The position numbers and the translations under genes are program-made. DNA of 64,000 bases. It comes from DATHZQ01 sp965216945 (GTDB lineage: Bacteria; Actinomycetota; Acidimicrobiia; Spongiisociales; UBA5794). Location of the stretch: contig CBDCGU010000003.1 in assembly GCA_965216945.1 (NCBI GenBank), positions 3,596,001 to 3,660,000 of the forward strand, in the 5' to 3' direction. The notes under the pieces are model-generated. The model was not told the DNA's origin. It saw nothing but the letters and a program-made list of their open reading frames with translations, and made no database searches. Positions 35,024 through 43,290 of this stretch are shown here, one piece after another. Numbering within the stretch: position 1 is the first letter of the stretch; the number at the start of each line of letters is the position of its first letter.

Positions 35024-36183
35024 GCGGCTGGCCCGAGGCCCTTCCCCGTCCCACCGTTCTCAGCGAGTCGGAATGGCGGCGGTACGACGAGGCACGCTCC
35101 ATTGCCCGGGAGCGACTGGCACCCGTGGCGGCCTCGTCCCAGCACGGTGGGCTCGACAGGCGGCTCATTGCTTTGCTTGGCTCCACCGGGCTGCTCCCAC
35201 AGCTCTTCCCCGACACCTACGGGGGCACTCAACCGGGCCAGGTCAGCGCGGTGGCGCTGTGCTTGCTCCGCGAGGCCATCGCCACGGAATCCCCGGCGGC
35301 CGAGACGGCGCTGGCCCTGCAGGGCTTGGGGGCCTACCCCATCCTGCAGTCGGCACGGCCCGAGGTCGCACGGAAATGGATCCCCGGGGTCGCCGCCGGC
35401 GAAATCGTGCCCGCATTCGCACTCACGGAGCCGGGGGCCGGGTCCGATGCGGCCGCCATCGAGATGCGTGCCGATCGGGACGGTGACGGCTGGCGGCTCA
35501 CTGGCGTGAAGAAGTGGATCTCCAACGCACCTCACGCCGATGTCTACACGATGTTCGCCCGCACCACCCAGGACGCCGGTGCCCGTGGTGTGTCGGCGTT
35601 TGTCGTGCCGGGGAGCGCTCCCGGCGTCGGCGGCGCTTCGCTCGAGCTGCTCGCCCCGCACCCCATCGGGACGGTCGAGTTGGACGGCGTTTTTGTCGGT
35701 CCGGCCCAGCTCCTCGGCGAGGTCGACCGCGGCTTCGGGGTGGCGATGGCCACGCTCGATCGTTTCCGGCCGTCGGTCGGGGCTTTTGCCGTGGGCATGG
35801 CCCAAGCGGCCCTGGAGCAGGCCATCCGCCATGCCGGGGAACGCACTGCGTTCGGAGGCCCGCTGCGGGATCTGCAGGCGGTGAGCCACAAGCTCGCGGA
35901 CATGGCGACCGCCACGCAGGCGGCGCGGCTCATGGTGCTCGATTCTGCCAAGGCCTTCGACGGGGGTGTGGCTCCGCTCACGATTCGGTCGTCGATGGCG
36001 AAGCTCTTCGCCACGGAGACGGCACAACGCGTCGTCGACGATGCGATACAGATCCACGGCGCTCGGGCCTTGGAGCGCGGTCACCTGCTCGAGCACCTGT
36101 ACCGGGACGTGCGGGCGCCCAGGATCTACGAGGGGGCCAGCGAGGTGCAGCGGTCGATCATCGCCACACATCTCTACCGTTGA
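35020..36183 (+). CDS. Acyl-CoA dehydrogenase
   Basis: 387 residues from the ATG at 35020, ATGA-coupled to the fusion hydroxylase. Family motifs: FALTEPGAGSDAAAIEM, GVKKWISNAPHADVYTMFART, ERTAFGGPLRDLQAVSHKLADM and the terminal RAPRIYEGASEVQRSIIATHLY, with the catalytic base Glu in YEG. FAD enzyme; its substrate here is probably a reduced cyclic acyl-CoA made by the preceding fusion enzyme. Cytoplasmic, with electrons passed to ETF. Confidence 0.9.
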   Translation: MSGWPEALPRPTVLSESEWRRYDEARSIARERLAPVAASSQHGGLDRRLIALLGSTGLLPQLFPDTYGGTQPGQVSAVALCLLREAIATESPAAETALALQGLGAYPILQSARPEVARKWIPGVAAGEIVPAFALTEPGAGSDAAAIEMRADRDGDGWRLTGVKKWISNAPHADVYTMFARTTQDAGARGVSAFVVPGSAPGVGGASLELLAPHPIGTVELDGVFVGPAQLLGEVDRGFGVAMATLDRFRPSVGAFAVGMAQAALEQAIRHAGERTAFGGPLRDLQAVSHKLADMATATQAARLMVLDSAKAFDGGVAPLTIRSSMAKLFATETAQRVVDDAIQIHGARALERGHLLEHLYRDVRAPRIYEGASEVQRSIIATHLYR

Positions 36184-36204
36184 CCGCAGGCCACCGGCGA
36201 GACT

Positions 36205-37725
36205 TCAGGCTTCTGCGCGCCGGCTGAGAGCTCGCCGGTCGACCTTGCCCAGATGGGTCTGCGGGAACGAGTCGAGAATCACGACTCTCCGCGGGTGTTT
36301 GTACGGCTCGAGCCGATCGAGGGCGTACTGCTTGAGCTCCTCTGCGAGGTCCTCGTGCTGTGCGGCGGCGATCACGAAGGCCACGGGTTTCACGAGCCCA
36401 TCGGCGTCCCGCACGCCGACGACGACGCACTCCTGCACGGCAGAGTGCTCCAAGAGGCAGCCCTCGACCTCGTGCGGCGCCAACCACTTGCCCGATACCT
36501 TGATGGCGTCTCCGCTGCGACCGTGGTGTTCGATTGCGCCGTCCGGCCGGCGGCGCACGAGATCGCCGGTGATGACCCACTCTCCGACGAACGTCGCCGC
36601 GGTCGTGGGCAGGTTCTGCCAGTAGCCCCATGCACGAGAGCCCCCTCGCACCCACAGCTCGCCGACGGTGCCATCGGGTACGACGCGGCCGGCATCGTCA
36701 CAGACCCGTACCTCGAATCCGTCTACGGGGGTTCCCAAGGTCCCGGGGGTGACCGAACCCGGCCGGTTGGTGATGAAGATGTGCCACATCTCAGCGGTCC
36801 CGAGCCCGTCGAGCAGCTCCACTCCGTAGGTCGATGTCCATTGGTGGTAGAGCTCGGCCGGCAGCGCCTCGCCCGCCGACGTTGCGAGCCGGAGCGAGGA
36901 CAGATCGGCGGACGCTCCCGCCGGATCTCCCAGCAGCTTGGAGATCATGGTCGGCACGTTGATCAGGATCGTCGGGCGGTGCCGGGCGATCTGCTCCAGC
37001 ACGACGTCGACGGTCGGATGCTCCGGGAACAGAACGGCAGATGCGCCTACCGAGAACGGGAAGAACAGATTGGAGCCCGTTGCGTATCCGAAGATGAGCT
37101 TGGGGATCGACATCGTGATGTCGTCCTCTCGGTATCCGATCGTGTCGTGGGCGTAGCGGAGCGTTGTGTTCAGAAACGACCCATGGGTCTGCACCACGGC
37201 TTTGGGGACTCCCGTGGACCCACCTGAGAAGAGCCAGAGGGCGGGATCGTCGCGGTGGGTGTCCACCGCAGGGAAGTCGCCGGTATGGGTGACCGTGTCG
37301 GTGAAGCTGTCCAGCAGGGGGTGGGACGTCCCTGCGTCTGACATCGCGGCAGCGGCCTTGGCCGAGACGTCATGGCCGGCGACGACGGCCCCCGGCCTCG
37401 CCAGCTCGACGATCTCGGCGATCCGTGCCCGCGGCAGGTCGGGATTGACCATGACACCGACCGCCCCGAGCTTGAGTGCCCCGAACAGCGCTCCTACGAA
37501 ATGGGGGCCGTCGTGGTCGAGGATGATGACGCGCTCCTCGCGGCGGACGCCGCAGTCACGCAACGCGGCGGCATACCCGGAGGCGAGGGCTTCGACCTCG
37601 TGGTAGGTCAGCGGTCCGTCGTCGAGCCGCAGTGCGATGCGGTCGCCGCGCCCTTCCCGGACCCGGTCCGTGAGAAACCGCCGGGCGATGTTGACGTCGT
37701 CGGGGAGAGGAGCGGTCTGGGCCAT
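36205..37725 (-). CDS. Benzoate/2-aminobenzoate-CoA ligase family
   Basis: 506 residues. AMP-forming ligase motifs: LWLFSGGSTGVPKAVVQTHG (A3), GLGTAEMWHIFITNRPG (A5), GEWVITGDLVRRRPDG (A7), GRSGDAIKVSGKWLAPHEVE (A8) and HLGKVDRRAL with the catalytic Lys (A10). The sequence and the HGSF/GTAEMWHIF motifs fit benzoate-CoA ligases, and context with TDO, kynureninase-like and aminobenzoyl-CoA enzymes points to anthranilate as substrate. Divergent from TDO over a 226-bp gap, which probably holds shared regulation. Confidence 0.87.
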   Translation of the reverse strand: MAQTAPLPDDVNIARRFLTDRVREGRGDRIALRLDDGPLTYHEVEALASGYAAALRDCGVRREERVIILDHDGPHFVGALFGALKLGAVGVMVNPDLPRARIAEIVELARPGAVVAGHDVSAKAAAAMSDAGTSHPLLDSFTDTVTHTGDFPAVDTHRDDPALWLFSGGSTGVPKAVVQTHGSFLNTTLRYAHDTIGYREDDITMSIPKLIFGYATGSNLFFPFSVGASAVLFPEHPTVDVVLEQIARHRPTILINVPTMISKLLGDPAGASADLSSLRLATSAGEALPAELYHQWTSTYGVELLDGLGTAEMWHIFITNRPGSVTPGTLGTPVDGFEVRVCDDAGRVVPDGTVGELWVRGGSRAWGYWQNLPTTAATFVGEWVITGDLVRRRPDGAIEHHGRSGDAIKVSGKWLAPHEVEGCLLEHSAVQECVVVGVRDADGLVKPVAFVIAAAQHEDLAEELKQYALDRLEPYKHPRRVVILDSFPQTHLGKVDRRALSRRAEA

Positions 37726-37910
37726 CTGGCTCGTTTGAATCCCTCTAGCCGGCTCGGCATGATACCCAGTGCGGTCGCCCGGGGCGTGCTCCGGCGCCGT
37801 AGGCGAGTCGAGAGTCCCCGGGGGGTACGCCGGGTACGCGGTTGGTCAACCGGGGTCCCCGGCCGGACCCGCGAGGAGCCGCAAGGCGAAGAGCCGGCGA
37901 CGTACGGTCG

Positions 37911-37934
37911 GAGGGTCATCCCCCACCGACCCTC
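37911..37934. promoter_or_regulatory. Inverted repeat in TDO 5' leader
   Basis: GAGGGTC (37911-37917) and GACCCTC (37928-37934) flank a 10-base loop just before the TDO ribosome-binding site (GGAGGTGAG, 37942-37950). A second short palindrome, GGTTGGTCAACC, is at 37840-37851. Either could be an operator or RNA hairpin; no regulator gene is adjacent. Confidence 0.4.
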
Positions 37935-37951
37935 TCAGGACGGAGGTGAGC

Positions 37952-39052
37952 ATGAAACCGGGCCAGGAACCGGTCTATTACCACGACTACCTGCGACTGG
38001 ATCAGCTGCTCGACGCGCAGCATCCCGAGTCGGCGAGATTCGGCGAGGAAGCTCACGACGAGCTGTTGTTCATCATCGTGCACCAGGCCTACGAGCTGTG
38101 GTTCAAGCAGATCCTCCACGAGCTGCACGCAGTGCACCGCATCTTCGACCAGGACGTCGTGCAGGAACGCCAGATGGGTCGCGTCGTCGCCCACCTCGAG
38201 CGTGTGGTTGCCATCCAGCGGCTGCTGCTGGATCAGGTGGACGTTCTCGAGACCATGACGCCGCTCGACTTCCTCGAGTTCCGCGACTATCTCGTACCCG
38301 CGTCGGGATTCCAGAGCCTGCAGTTCCGCTTCGTCGAGAACCTCCTCGGGCTCACCGCCGAGCAGCGGATGCTGATCAACGATGCGCCGTACACCAGTCG
38401 GTTCAGCGCCGAGCACCGCGCCCAGCTGGAGGCGTCACAATCGGGCCCGTCGCTGTTCGACCTCGTCGCAGCATGGTTGGAACGAACGCCCTTTCTCCAC
38501 TTCGGCGACTTCGACTTCTGGAAGGCCTACCGGGATGCGGTCGAGAGAATGCTTGCGGCGGACCGTCGCGTCATCGAGACCAACCCGAACCTCACCGGCA
38601 GCGGGCGGGTCGAGCAGCTCGTGCGATTCGACGCAACGGCTGCCTCGTTCGATTCGCTGTTCAACGACGCCGATTACGAGCAGCTGCGTGCCGCCGGGCT
38701 GCGCCGGTTCAGCCGGGATGCCTTTCTTGCGGCCCTTCTCATCAATCTCTATCGCGATGAGCCGATTCTCCAGTTGCCGTTCCGCGTGCTGCAGGCCCTG
38801 ATGGATGTCGACGAGGGATTTACGACGTGGCGAGCCCGTCATGCGATCATGGTGATGCGGATGATCGGCTCGAAGATCGGTACCGGTGGTACGTCGGGGC
38901 ACGAGTACCTGCGCGAGACGGCCCAGCGTCATCGGGTGTGGACCGATTTGTTCGACCTCTCGACGTTCTTCATCCCACGATCCGAGCTTCCGGCATTGCC
39001 CCCGTCGGTCAGCGAGGCCATGCGTTTCCACTTCGCCCCTGGAAGCAGTTGA
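37952..39052 (+). CDS. kynA: Tryptophan 2,3-dioxygenase
   Basis: 366 residues from the ATG at 37952 with GGAGGTGAG upstream. Key residues: HQAYELWFKQILHEL (44-58) in the active site, ASGFQSLQFR (Arg126, carboxylate binding), WRARHAIMVMRMIG with proximal haem ligand His297, and GTGGTSGHEYL. Oxidises L-tryptophan to N-formylkynurenine. Longer than short bacterial TDOs, with an extra segment around 145-235. Stop overlaps the TTG start of the kynureninase-like gene. First step of the tryptophan pathway here. Confidence 0.95.
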   Translation: MKPGQEPVYYHDYLRLDQLLDAQHPESARFGEEAHDELLFIIVHQAYELWFKQILHELHAVHRIFDQDVVQERQMGRVVAHLERVVAIQRLLLDQVDVLETMTPLDFLEFRDYLVPASGFQSLQFRFVENLLGLTAEQRMLINDAPYTSRFSAEHRAQLEASQSGPSLFDLVAAWLERTPFLHFGDFDFWKAYRDAVERMLAADRRVIETNPNLTGSGRVEQLVRFDATAASFDSLFNDADYEQLRAAGLRRFSRDAFLAALLINLYRDEPILQLPFRVLQALMDVDEGFTTWRARHAIMVMRMIGSKIGTGGTSGHEYLRETAQRHRVWTDLFDLSTFFIPRSELPALPPSVSEAMRFHFAPGSS

Positions 39053-40188
39053 CCGCCGCTCACCTGTTCACTACGGCGCGGCGAGGGCAGCCGCTCCACT
39101 TCGCGGCGCATTCCCACCATCTCTGGCCTGATGTCTCGCGTGAGGCACAGGCTGCTGCGTGGCACGATGCCGCGACGCTGGCGGACAGCAAATGGGTGCA
39201 CATCTTCGAGGTCGTGCTGGCCGAAGCGCAGGCGCACATCGCCGGGCGGCTCCGACTTCCGGATGCGGCGACGATCGCCGTTGCGACGAATACCCACGAG
39301 CTGGTGACACGACTCGTATCGGGATTGCCGGACCCGGCGCACATCCTGACCACCGATGGCGAGTTCCACAGCTTCCGCCGTCAGCTGGCGCGGTGGGAGG
39401 AGTCCGCCCGGGCACAGGTGACCCGGATCACGGTGGAGCCGTTCGCGACGTTCCCGGCCCGCTTCTTGGAGGCTGCCACGGCGGGGTCGTTCGATCTGGT
39501 CTACCTCAGCCAGGTCATGTTCGACTCCGGCTATGCCGTGCCCGAGCTGAGCCGGTTGGTCGCCGCCCTGCCACCCGATCCCGAGGTCGTCGTCGACGGG
39601 TACCACGGGTTCATGGCGCTACCGACGGATCTCTCGCCGATCGCCGACCGAGCCTTCTACGTCGCGGGCGGCTACAAATACGCCATGGCGGGGGAGGGGG
39701 CGTGCTTCATGCACTGCCCGCCCGGACGCATCCCGCGGCCCGTGGACACCGGGTGGTATGCGGGCTTCGCCGCATTGGAAGAGCGGTCGAGTGGGGTGAC
39801 GTACGGCGCAGGTGGCAGTCGCTTCCTGGGAGCGACGTTCGACCCCGCGGCGTGGTACCGGTTCAACGCAGTGCAACGAATGCTGAATCGCCATGGTCTT
39901 TCGGTGGAGGTGATTCACGAGCACGTTCGCATGTTGCAGGAGCGCTTCCTTCGTGCCAACGCGTCAGGGATGCTCGGAGAGCTCGTCGACTGGAACACCG
40001 CGGAACGCGGCCACTTCCTGGCGTTCGTCAACTCAGCTGCCGGCGACGTGCACCGAGCGGTGCAGGCCCGTGGAGTGGTGGTGGACCGTCGGGGAGATCG
40101 GCTGCGAGTTGGATTCGGCATCTATCACGATCGTGGGGATGTCGACGCACTCATCGAGGTTCTCGACCGGCTCGCGGGCGACCGCTGA
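39049..40188 (+). CDS. kynU: Kynureninase-like PLP enzyme (aminotransferase class V fold)
   Basis: 379 residues from a TTG at 39049, overlapping the TDO stop as TTGA, with GGAAG just upstream. PLP fold: NTHELVTRLVSGLPDP (phosphate-binding), GEFHSFRRQLARW, LVYLSQVMFDSGY, VVVDGYHGFMALP (Asp183, His186) and YVAGGYKYAMAGEG with the Schiff-base Lys210. The ending RVGFGIYHDRGDVDALIEVL fits kynureninase-like proteins. Kynureninase splits kynurenine to anthranilate and alanine; TDO coupling supports this, but the DGYHG motif differs from the usual kynureninase Asp-x-Ala-His, so another class V lyase is possible. Confidence 0.75.
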   Translation: MTAAHLFTTARRGQPLHFAAHSHHLWPDVSREAQAAAWHDAATLADSKWVHIFEVVLAEAQAHIAGRLRLPDAATIAVATNTHELVTRLVSGLPDPAHILTTDGEFHSFRRQLARWEESARAQVTRITVEPFATFPARFLEAATAGSFDLVYLSQVMFDSGYAVPELSRLVAALPPDPEVVVDGYHGFMALPTDLSPIADRAFYVAGGYKYAMAGEGACFMHCPPGRIPRPVDTGWYAGFAALEERSSGVTYGAGGSRFLGATFDPAAWYRFNAVQRMLNRHGLSVEVIHEHVRMLQERFLRANASGMLGELVDWNTAERGHFLAFVNSAAGDVHRAVQARGVVVDRRGDRLRVGFGIYHDRGDVDALIEVLDRLAGDR

Positions 40189-40233
40189 GGAGCGGTTGAC
40201 CGAATGCCGATCGACCGTGTTACGGAGAATCTC

Positions 40234-40262
40234 TCGACATAGCGGCGGCGGTGGCTTAGATT
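40234..40262 (+). promoter_or_regulatory. Promoter of the LPFTG surface-protein gene
   Basis: TCGACA (40234-40239), 17-bp spacer, TAGATT (40257-40262), similar to a sigma-70 type consensus. Transcription would start near 40269, placing the ATGTAGGGC repeats inside the 5' leader. Confidence 0.4.
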
Positions 40263-40280
40263 CACAGTATGTGGTAGTGG

Positions 40281-40316
40281 CATGTAGGGCATGTAGGGCA
40301 TGTAGGGCATGTAACG
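40281..40316 (+). repeat. Tandem 9-bp repeat with start-stop (ATGTAG) units
   Basis: Three exact copies of CATGTAGGG (40281-40289, 40290-40298, 40299-40307), then a partial CATGTA. Each contains ATGTAG, an AUG directly followed by a stop codon. The array lies between the predicted promoter and the TTG start of the surface-protein gene. Confidence 0.85.
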
Positions 40317-40373
40317 GAAGCAGAGCGGCCAGGGGTAGGGCGCTGCGACCGCCACATACAGGGGGAATACGCC

Positions 40374-43163
40374 TTGACACACCATGTGTTCGGGCGAAAC
40401 ACGGCTGGGGTTCGCCGCTGGCGAGCTCGTCAAGCGTTGGCATGGCTAGGTGCTGTCGCGCTTCTTGCTGTTTCGTTCGTATCCATTTCCGCACCTGCAC
40501 AGGCAGACGTCACCGAACTTCCAACGATCCAAGGCTGCTTCGACACCGTGGCCGGCGCCGTCGGACTCTTCGGAGGCGAGCAGACTCCCGACGCGGGCAT
40601 CGATCTGGCGGTGCCGGGACCCATCGTCACCGTGATCGCCGAGTGGGTGGGTCTCGACCCGGCGGCATCCGGCTCGTCGGCCCTCGAGATGACGGTGACC
40701 GGACCCGGACTGTCGGACGGCGGCGCCGTCCCGGGCACGCTGTCCGCCACCGACGATGCGCTCGGATCACCGCTGTTCGCCTGGTACGCCGATGTCACCG
40801 ACCTCTTTGGAGTCGGTTCGGCCGGTGCCTACAACGTAGACGTCGAGCCATTCTCCTCCCCGGGCTTCTTGTGGGGAGCCACCGTCACGGTGGTGTACGA
40901 CACGGGTCCGTGTGAGATCGAGAGCCAACTGACATGGAAGGTTGGCGCCGACTACTACTTCGGGCGCAGTGCGGCCGTGGAGAGCCGAACCGAGACGATG
41001 GCCTATCAGTTCCCGGCGTCGGACGTCGACCGGGTTGCCGTCCTTCGGGCGTCCCACGGCGGCGCCGACAGCAACGCTGACAGTTGCCGGGTGTCGGCGA
41101 TCTGGGCCGCCACCGGTGACGGGGAGGCACCGGGGCCTGGTACCGACCTCGTGGATGGCGCGGGGACCCCCGTGTTGCCCGGGGCGACCGAGATCGCCGT
41201 GGCCCCCTTCAGTCCCGATGCGCAGGGGTGCCCGGCACCTGCTCCGGTGTCGCCGTTGCTCTCCATCACCGGTGGCAACGTCGGTCCGGAGTATGCGCTC
41301 GTCGAAATGGAGCTCCTGGTCCCGGCGGGTGCGACCTGGGTGGCGTTGCAGTTGGAGTCACCGCCCGACAACGGCGGGTATCCAGGGCTTCCCGAGTCGG
41401 GAGCCTGGGCCGGTGGCGCTGTCCTCCTGCTCGACGTGCCGGTGGTGGTTCCGGTTGCGTCGGTTGTGTTGGAGAAGACGGTATTGGCGGGTGATGCTGC
41501 GGTGTGCCCTGGGGTGGAGGGCACCGATGAGCTGGTGGTGGACGATGCGGGCTCGGCGGTGACGTATTGCTACCGCGTCGTGAACTCGGGGGAGACGTCG
41601 TTGTTGCCGGTGACGTTGGATGATCCGAGTCTTGGGATCGCCGATGGGGACATGGCGTTGGTGTCCGGGGATCCGTCACTGCCGCTGCCTCCTGGTGGGG
41701 AGTTGGTGTATTCGTTTGTGACGGTCATCGACGGTCCGCTGACGGGTGTGGCGGTGACGGAGGGTGTTCCGGTGGACTCCGCCAGGACGCCGATTCCCGA
41801 TCTGGACCCGGTTTCCGACTCCAACGACGCCGGCGTCGACGTGCCGGTGGTGGTTCCGGTTGCGTCGGTTGTGTTGGAGAAGACGGTATTGGCGGGTGAT
41901 GCTGCGGTGTGCCCTGGGGTGGAGGGCACCGATGAGCTGGTGGTGGACGATGCGGGCTCGGCGGTGACGTATTGCTACCGCGTCGTGAACTCGGGGGAGA
42001 CGTCGTTGTTGCCGGTGACGTTGGATGATCCGAGTCTTGGGATCGCCGATGGGGACATGGCGTTGGTGTCCGGGGATCCGTCACTGCCGCTGCCTCCTGG
42101 TGGGGAGTTGGTGTATTCGTTTGTGACGGTCATCGACGGTCCGCTGACGGGTGTGGCGGTGACGGAGGGTGTTCCGGTGGACTCCGCCGGGACGCCGATT
42201 CCCGATCTGGACCCGGTTTCCGACTCCAACGACGCCGGCGTCGACGTCGAGTCGTCCGGCAGCCTGCCGGCTCCGAGCATCACGCTCGAGAAGACCGTGC
42301 TCGACCCCGGCGGCGGCTGTCCCGGGGTGGAGGGCACCGATGAGCTGCTGGTCACGATGCCGGATGCACCGGCGCAGTTCTGCTACCGCATCACCAACAC
42401 CGGCAACACCGCACTGACCCAGATCACGCTCGACGATCCCGACATCGACGTGACGGAGGACGATCTGGTCGTCGAGATCGGCACGTTGGTGTCGCCGCTG
42501 CTCGCCGGCGAGGAAGTCGTCGCAACGTTGCCGGTGGAGGGCGTCGAGGGTGTGTCCGAGGCGGTCGTCGCCGGCGTCCCGGCGCTGGACGACGGCACGC
42601 CGCTCGGTCTCGACCCGGTGACCGCAGCCAACGATGCCGGCATCGTGACGGTCGGAGTCGTATTGGAGAAGACCGTTCTCGACGGGCGGGATGCGGCCTG
42701 CCCCGGCGTGGAAGCGTCAGACGAGGTCGTGACCACCGAGGTCGGTTCCTGGGTGACGTTCTGCTTCCGTGTGATCAACACTGGTACGACCCATCTCTTC
42801 CCCGTCCAGATCGCCGACAGCACGCTCGGGATCACCGAGGGCGACATGGCGTTGGTGTCCGGCGATCCGTCGCTTCCGCTGGCACCAGGCGGGGAGATCG
42901 TGTTCGCCTACAACCACGTGGTTGCCGTATCGATGATCAATGTCGCAACGGCAACGGGAGTCCCGACGGACGCCACGGGTGGCACCGTCCTGGCGCCGCC
43001 ACTCGTGACCTCCAACGACGCTCGAGTTGCAGTGCTCCAGGAGACGCTCCCGTTCACGGGGTCGTCGATGGTCGCCCAGACGTGGCTCGGGCTGACGATG
43101 CTGCTGTTGGGCGCCTTCGTCGTGGTGGGCCTCGGCATCGTGGAGGGGCGATCGGAGGCGTAG
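40374..43163 (+). CDS. LPXTG-anchored repeat-rich surface protein
   Basis: 929 residues from a TTG at 40374 (AGGGGGA, 40360-40366). Signal peptide with GAVALLAVSFVSISAPAQA. An N-terminal domain of about 310 residues is paralogous to the left-edge protein (LWGATVTVVYD, SHGGADS). Four repeats beginning VVLEKTVL follow, each with a CPGVE Cys and a second Cys in (Y/F)C(Y/F)R: the first two are nearly identical 135-residue copies, the last two are diverged. The sorting signal LPFTG (892-896) precedes a hydrophobic segment and a short EGRSEA tail with a single Arg, so sortase anchoring is likely. No sortase gene is in the window. Confidence 0.9.
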   Translation: MTHHVFGRNTAGVRRWRARQALAWLGAVALLAVSFVSISAPAQADVTELPTIQGCFDTVAGAVGLFGGEQTPDAGIDLAVPGPIVTVIAEWVGLDPAASGSSALEMTVTGPGLSDGGAVPGTLSATDDALGSPLFAWYADVTDLFGVGSAGAYNVDVEPFSSPGFLWGATVTVVYDTGPCEIESQLTWKVGADYYFGRSAAVESRTETMAYQFPASDVDRVAVLRASHGGADSNADSCRVSAIWAATGDGEAPGPGTDLVDGAGTPVLPGATEIAVAPFSPDAQGCPAPAPVSPLLSITGGNVGPEYALVEMELLVPAGATWVALQLESPPDNGGYPGLPESGAWAGGAVLLLDVPVVVPVASVVLEKTVLAGDAAVCPGVEGTDELVVDDAGSAVTYCYRVVNSGETSLLPVTLDDPSLGIADGDMALVSGDPSLPLPPGGELVYSFVTVIDGPLTGVAVTEGVPVDSARTPIPDLDPVSDSNDAGVDVPVVVPVASVVLEKTVLAGDAAVCPGVEGTDELVVDDAGSAVTYCYRVVNSGETSLLPVTLDDPSLGIADGDMALVSGDPSLPLPPGGELVYSFVTVIDGPLTGVAVTEGVPVDSAGTPIPDLDPVSDSNDAGVDVESSGSLPAPSITLEKTVLDPGGGCPGVEGTDELLVTMPDAPAQFCYRITNTGNTALTQITLDDPDIDVTEDDLVVEIGTLVSPLLAGEEVVATLPVEGVEGVSEAVVAGVPALDDGTPLGLDPVTAANDAGIVTVGVVLEKTVLDGRDAACPGVEASDEVVTTEVGSWVTFCFRVINTGTTHLFPVQIADSTLGITEGDMALVSGDPSLPLAPGGEIVFAYNHVVAVSMINVATATGVPTDATGGTVLAPPLVTSNDARVAVLQETLPFTGSSMVAQTWLGLTMLLLGAFVVVGLGIVEGRSEA
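41431..42240 (+). repeat. Two tandem 405-bp near-identical coding repeats
   Basis: Copy 1 is 41431-41835 and copy 2 is 41836-42240 (135 codons each). I found one difference, AGG against GGG, giving Arg or Gly in SA(R/G)TPIPD. The next two repeats of the same protein are clearly diverged. Confidence 0.9.
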
Positions 43164-43193
43164 CCCCGTCATGTGACACCGAGTTGACCAACA

Positions 43194-43234
43194 CATCGGG
43201 GGCTGCCGGTTCGCCGACCGGCCGCCCCCCGATG
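43194..43234 (+). terminator. GC-rich hairpin, probable terminator
   Basis: CATCGGGGGC pairs with GCCCCCCGATG (one extra C) around an inner CCGGT/ACCGG stem. It lies 31 bp past the stop of the surface-protein gene and before the TrpB2 gene. Confidence 0.6.
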
Positions 43235-43290
43235 GATTGGCGCCGCGGATCGTGCGACACTGACGCGTGGCCTCACAAGGAGAGAGCAGC

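Noticed and set aside
40281..40316. 9-bp tandem array as a CRISPR
   Set aside because: Units are contiguous with no spacers and no cas genes are present; it is a simple tandem repeat.
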